A DNA stretch of 7,163 nt, taken from positions 1 through 7,163 of the forward strand of contig JAPLBK010000105.1 of assembly GCA_026392775.1 (NCBI GenBank), written 5' to 3'. This document shows, in pieces, positions 5,732 to 7,163 of the stretch. Below the pieces are notes generated by a model. The model was not told the origin of the DNA. It searched no databases and saw only the letters and a list, made by a program, of their open reading frames with translations. Made by a program: the position numbers and the translations under genes. Within the stretch, counting starts at the first letter, position 1. Each line of letters starts with the position of its first letter. The DNA comes from Actinomycetota bacterium (GTDB taxonomy: Bacteria; Actinomycetota; Actinomycetes; Nanopelagicales; Nanopelagicaceae).

Positions 5732-6886
5732 ATGAGAATTTCAAAGCTCGCGAAAGTTGCATCTCTTGCACTCGCGTTCGGTCTAGTAGCTGGCACACCA
5801 GCATATGCAGTTGATCTACAAGGTTCAGGAGCATCATTTCCTGCTCTTCTAATCGAAGGTTGCAAAGCTGGATTCGCTGCAAGCGGTTCAGGACATACAT
5901 ATGTTTATGCTTCATCATCATCAGGTACAGGACAATCAAACTCAGATAAGTCAATCGGTGACTTCTGGATGTCAGATGGTGCTTACACAGCAGCAACAAA
6001 GCGCGCTTCACTTATTCACGTGCCACTAGTTGCAGCACCAATCGCAATTTTGCACAACCTTCCATCAAAGACAACACTTTCACTTTCAGCAGCAACAATC
6101 GCTGGAATTTTCGGTGGAACAATCACACGTTGGAACGATCCAGCAATTGTTGCTGATAACAACCGTTCAACAACAAAGGTTATTTACAAGCTAGATATGA
6201 ACGGAAACCCAGCCAAGGATGCTGCTGGAAAGCCAGTTGTTCTTCGCACACAGATTGTTCAACAGCACTACACATTGCCAGATAAGGCAATCAAGGTTGT
6301 TTACCGTTCAGATTCTTCTGGAACATCAGAGAACTTCACTAACTACTTGAACAAGTCAGCTTCTGCTGTTTGGACTAAGGCTAAGAACAAGGTATTCAAG
6401 GATTCATTCCCTGGAGATATCAACTCAGCTGCAAACCTAGGTCGCGTAGTCGGAGCTGCTTCATCAACTGGTGTTTCACAGCTTGCTGGTAAGACTCCTT
6501 ACTCAATTACATACGCTGAAGTTAACTATGCAGCAGCTAACAACCTAAAGATATCAAACGTCATTAACCCAGCTGGATCTTCAGTAGTTCCAGATTCAAC
6601 TGGTGTTGGTGCATTCCTTGCATCAGCTACACAAGATCCAACAAGTGGATTCCTTACTTATAACTATGCAACTACAGAAAAGGGCGCATACCCACTAGGT
6701 ATCGTTTCTTACCTTCTAGCAGATACTGCTTACCCAGATAAGACTAAGGCTGCAGCAGTTAAGGCATATGCCACATACGTCTTGAGCCCAAAGTGCTCTA
6801 AGGATGTTGGCGCTGCTCTTGGCTTCAGCGTTATCGATGGTGACCTTCTGAAGAAGTCACTCGCTCAGGTAGCAAAGATCGGTTAA
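5732..6886 (+). CDS. pstS: Phosphate-binding protein PstS, exported, no lipobox
   Basis: This 384-residue substrate-binding protein of the Pst transporter follows a good Shine-Dalgarno sequence. A signal peptide is clear: basic MRISKLAK, a hydrophobic core to about residue 20, then GTPAYA before VDLQG, an AxA-type signal peptidase I site after A26. Mature PstS features are GSGASFP (31-37), SSSSGTGQ (61-68), WMSDGAYT (79-86), ITRWNDPAI (131-139) and YRSDSSGTSENF (191-202), the last matching the phosphate-binding RSDGSGT loop. Most Gram-positive PstS proteins are lipoproteins with a cysteine at the cleavage site. Here the only cysteines are C44 and C355, and no C-terminal anchor is visible. About 35 residues (150-187) lie between WNDPAI and the RSDSSGT loop, more than usual. 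The gene has its own PHO-box promoter, separate from phoU-pstCAB, and ends before a terminator. Confidence 0.95.
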   Translation: MRISKLAKVASLALAFGLVAGTPAYAVDLQGSGASFPALLIEGCKAGFAASGSGHTYVYASSSSGTGQSNSDKSIGDFWMSDGAYTAATKRASLIHVPLVAAPIAILHNLPSKTTLSLSAATIAGIFGGTITRWNDPAIVADNNRSTTKVIYKLDMNGNPAKDAAGKPVVLRTQIVQQHYTLPDKAIKVVYRSDSSGTSENFTNYLNKSASAVWTKAKNKVFKDSFPGDINSAANLGRVVGAASSTGVSQLAGKTPYSITYAEVNYAAANNLKISNVINPAGSSVVPDSTGVGAFLASATQDPTSGFLTYNYATTEKGAYPLGIVSYLLADTAYPDKTKAAAVKAYATYVLSPKCSKDVGAALGFSVIDGDLLKKSLAQVAKIG

Positions 6887-6909
6887 TCCGCACTTTAAAG
6901 ATCGAGGGT

Positions 6910-6954
6910 AGAACGGCCCGGCTCGCAGCGATGCGAACCGGGCCGTTCTTTTCT
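6910..6954 (+). terminator. Intrinsic terminator after pstS
   Basis: The left arm 6910-6926 (AGAACGGCCCGGCTCGC) pairs with the right arm 6933-6949 (GCGAACCGGGCCGTTCT): 17 positions with a single C-A mismatch, around the 6-base loop AGCGAT. It runs directly into TTTTCT (6949-6954). The GC-rich stem stands out from the AT-rich surroundings. It begins 24 bases after the pstS stop and should end the pstS transcript. It gives the gene downstream a separate transcription unit. Confidence 0.9.
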
Positions 6955-6961
6955 GTAGGGC

Positions 6962-6973
6962 TATATTTACGGC
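6962..6973 (+). promoter_or_regulatory. -10 element of a probable leaderless promoter
   Basis: TATATT (6962-6967) is a near-perfect -10 hexamer and ends 6 bases before ATG 6974, the same -10 to start-codon spacing as at phoU. No purine-rich ribosome binding site precedes the ATG, and the bases between are TACGGC. No clear -35 is visible, since the expected place falls in the terminator stem. It follows the terminator immediately. Confidence 0.5.
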
Positions 6974-7123
6974 ATGCAAATAAACCTTGATAAGAAGTCG
7001 GGCCTATTGCTTGGCATCATTGCAGCGCTACTAGTTATTGTGATTGTTTTACTGGTAGATAAAGTTCAAGATGACGGCCATTTGGTTGAAAGCCACGCAC
7101 CACAGTTAGAGATTGGAAACTAA
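6974..7123 (+). CDS. Small single-pass membrane protein of unknown function (49 aa)
   Basis: This short frame begins at ATG 6974, six bases after a TATATT -10 element, and stops at TAA 7121-7123. I do not recognise the family. The N-terminus is short and basic (MQINLDKKSG). A strongly hydrophobic helix follows at residues 11-28, rich in Leu, Ile and Val. The polar C-terminal tail of about 21 residues has acidic and His residues (VQDDGHLVESHAP). A single helix with positive charge on its N-side suggests an inner-membrane protein with the tail outside, or an uncleaved signal anchor. The stop overlaps the next ATG by one base (TAATG), which supports real translation and coupling. The terminator upstream separates it from pstS, so a phosphate role is not implied. 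Confidence 0.65.
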   Translation: MQINLDKKSGLLLGIIAALLVIVIVLLVDKVQDDGHLVESHAPQLEIGN

Positions 7124-7163
7124 TGTCATCGATTGCCGAGATTGCCGCAGCCTATGAGAAGGC
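7123..7163 (+). CDS. Start of an unidentified gene, truncated by the window edge
   Basis: ATG 7123-7125 shares one base with the TAA of the preceding small gene, a typical stop-start coupling. The frame stays open to the window end, giving MSSIAEIAAAYEK and part of one further codon. Thirteen residues are too few to assign a family, and I do not name one. The sequence is amphipathic and helix-like with no signal peptide, so the product probably starts in the cytoplasm. The call rests on the overlap and the open frame only. Confidence 0.5.
   Translation, partial: MSSIAEIAAAYEK

Noticed and set aside
1..7163. Mobile elements, CRISPR arrays, tRNA or rRNA genes, defence systems.
   Set aside because: No repeats of the right kind, transposase or recombinase motifs, or RNA-gene structures were seen; coding density and gene content are those of a core housekeeping locus.

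Overview
The window is an actinobacterial phosphate-sensing and phosphate-uptake locus. The proteins are of actinobacterial type: a SenX3/RegX3-like two-component pair and PstC, PstA, PstB, PstS and PhoU. The DNA is AT-richer than in most Actinobacteria, with very tight gene packing and apparently leaderless starts. This suggests a small-genome, streamlined actinobacterium, possibly of the freshwater acI/Nanopelagicales type. That placement is inferred from style and was not tested by any search.

Layout. Positions 1-219 hold the 3' end of a 4-aminobutyrate aminotransferase-like gene on the + strand. It converges on the two-component operon with overlapping stop codons. Positions 1972-216 on the - strand encode a SenX3/PhoR-type histidine kinase followed by a RegX3/PhoP-type response regulator, with start and stop overlapping by 4 bases. 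An 80-base divergent spacer separates the kinase from phoU and carries 11-bp direct repeats of the PHO-box type. Positions 2054-5613 on the + strand are a compact phoU-pstC-pstA-pstB operon, with gaps of 2, 1 and -4 bases. A 118-base spacer with a second, better-defined PHO-box array precedes pstS (5732-6886), which ends at a strong intrinsic terminator (6910-6954). After it come a 49-residue single-pass membrane protein with its own leaderless-type promoter and, overlapping its stop codon, the start of an unidentified gene cut by the window edge.

How it works together. By family knowledge, PstS binds phosphate outside the membrane, PstC and PstA form the channel, and PstB supplies ATP hydrolysis. 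PhoU connects the transporter's state to the kinase, and RegX3~P binds PHO boxes to switch on uptake. Both PHO-box promoters in the window lie in front of this system's own genes, so the locus appears to be a self-contained autoregulated phosphate circuit.

I found no evidence of a wholly new system. The points worth a second look are the exact 22-bp phasing shared by the two PHO promoters, the absence of membrane segments in the kinase, the absence of a lipobox in PstS, the unusual gene order (phoU first, pstS last under its own promoter), and the small membrane protein after the terminator.
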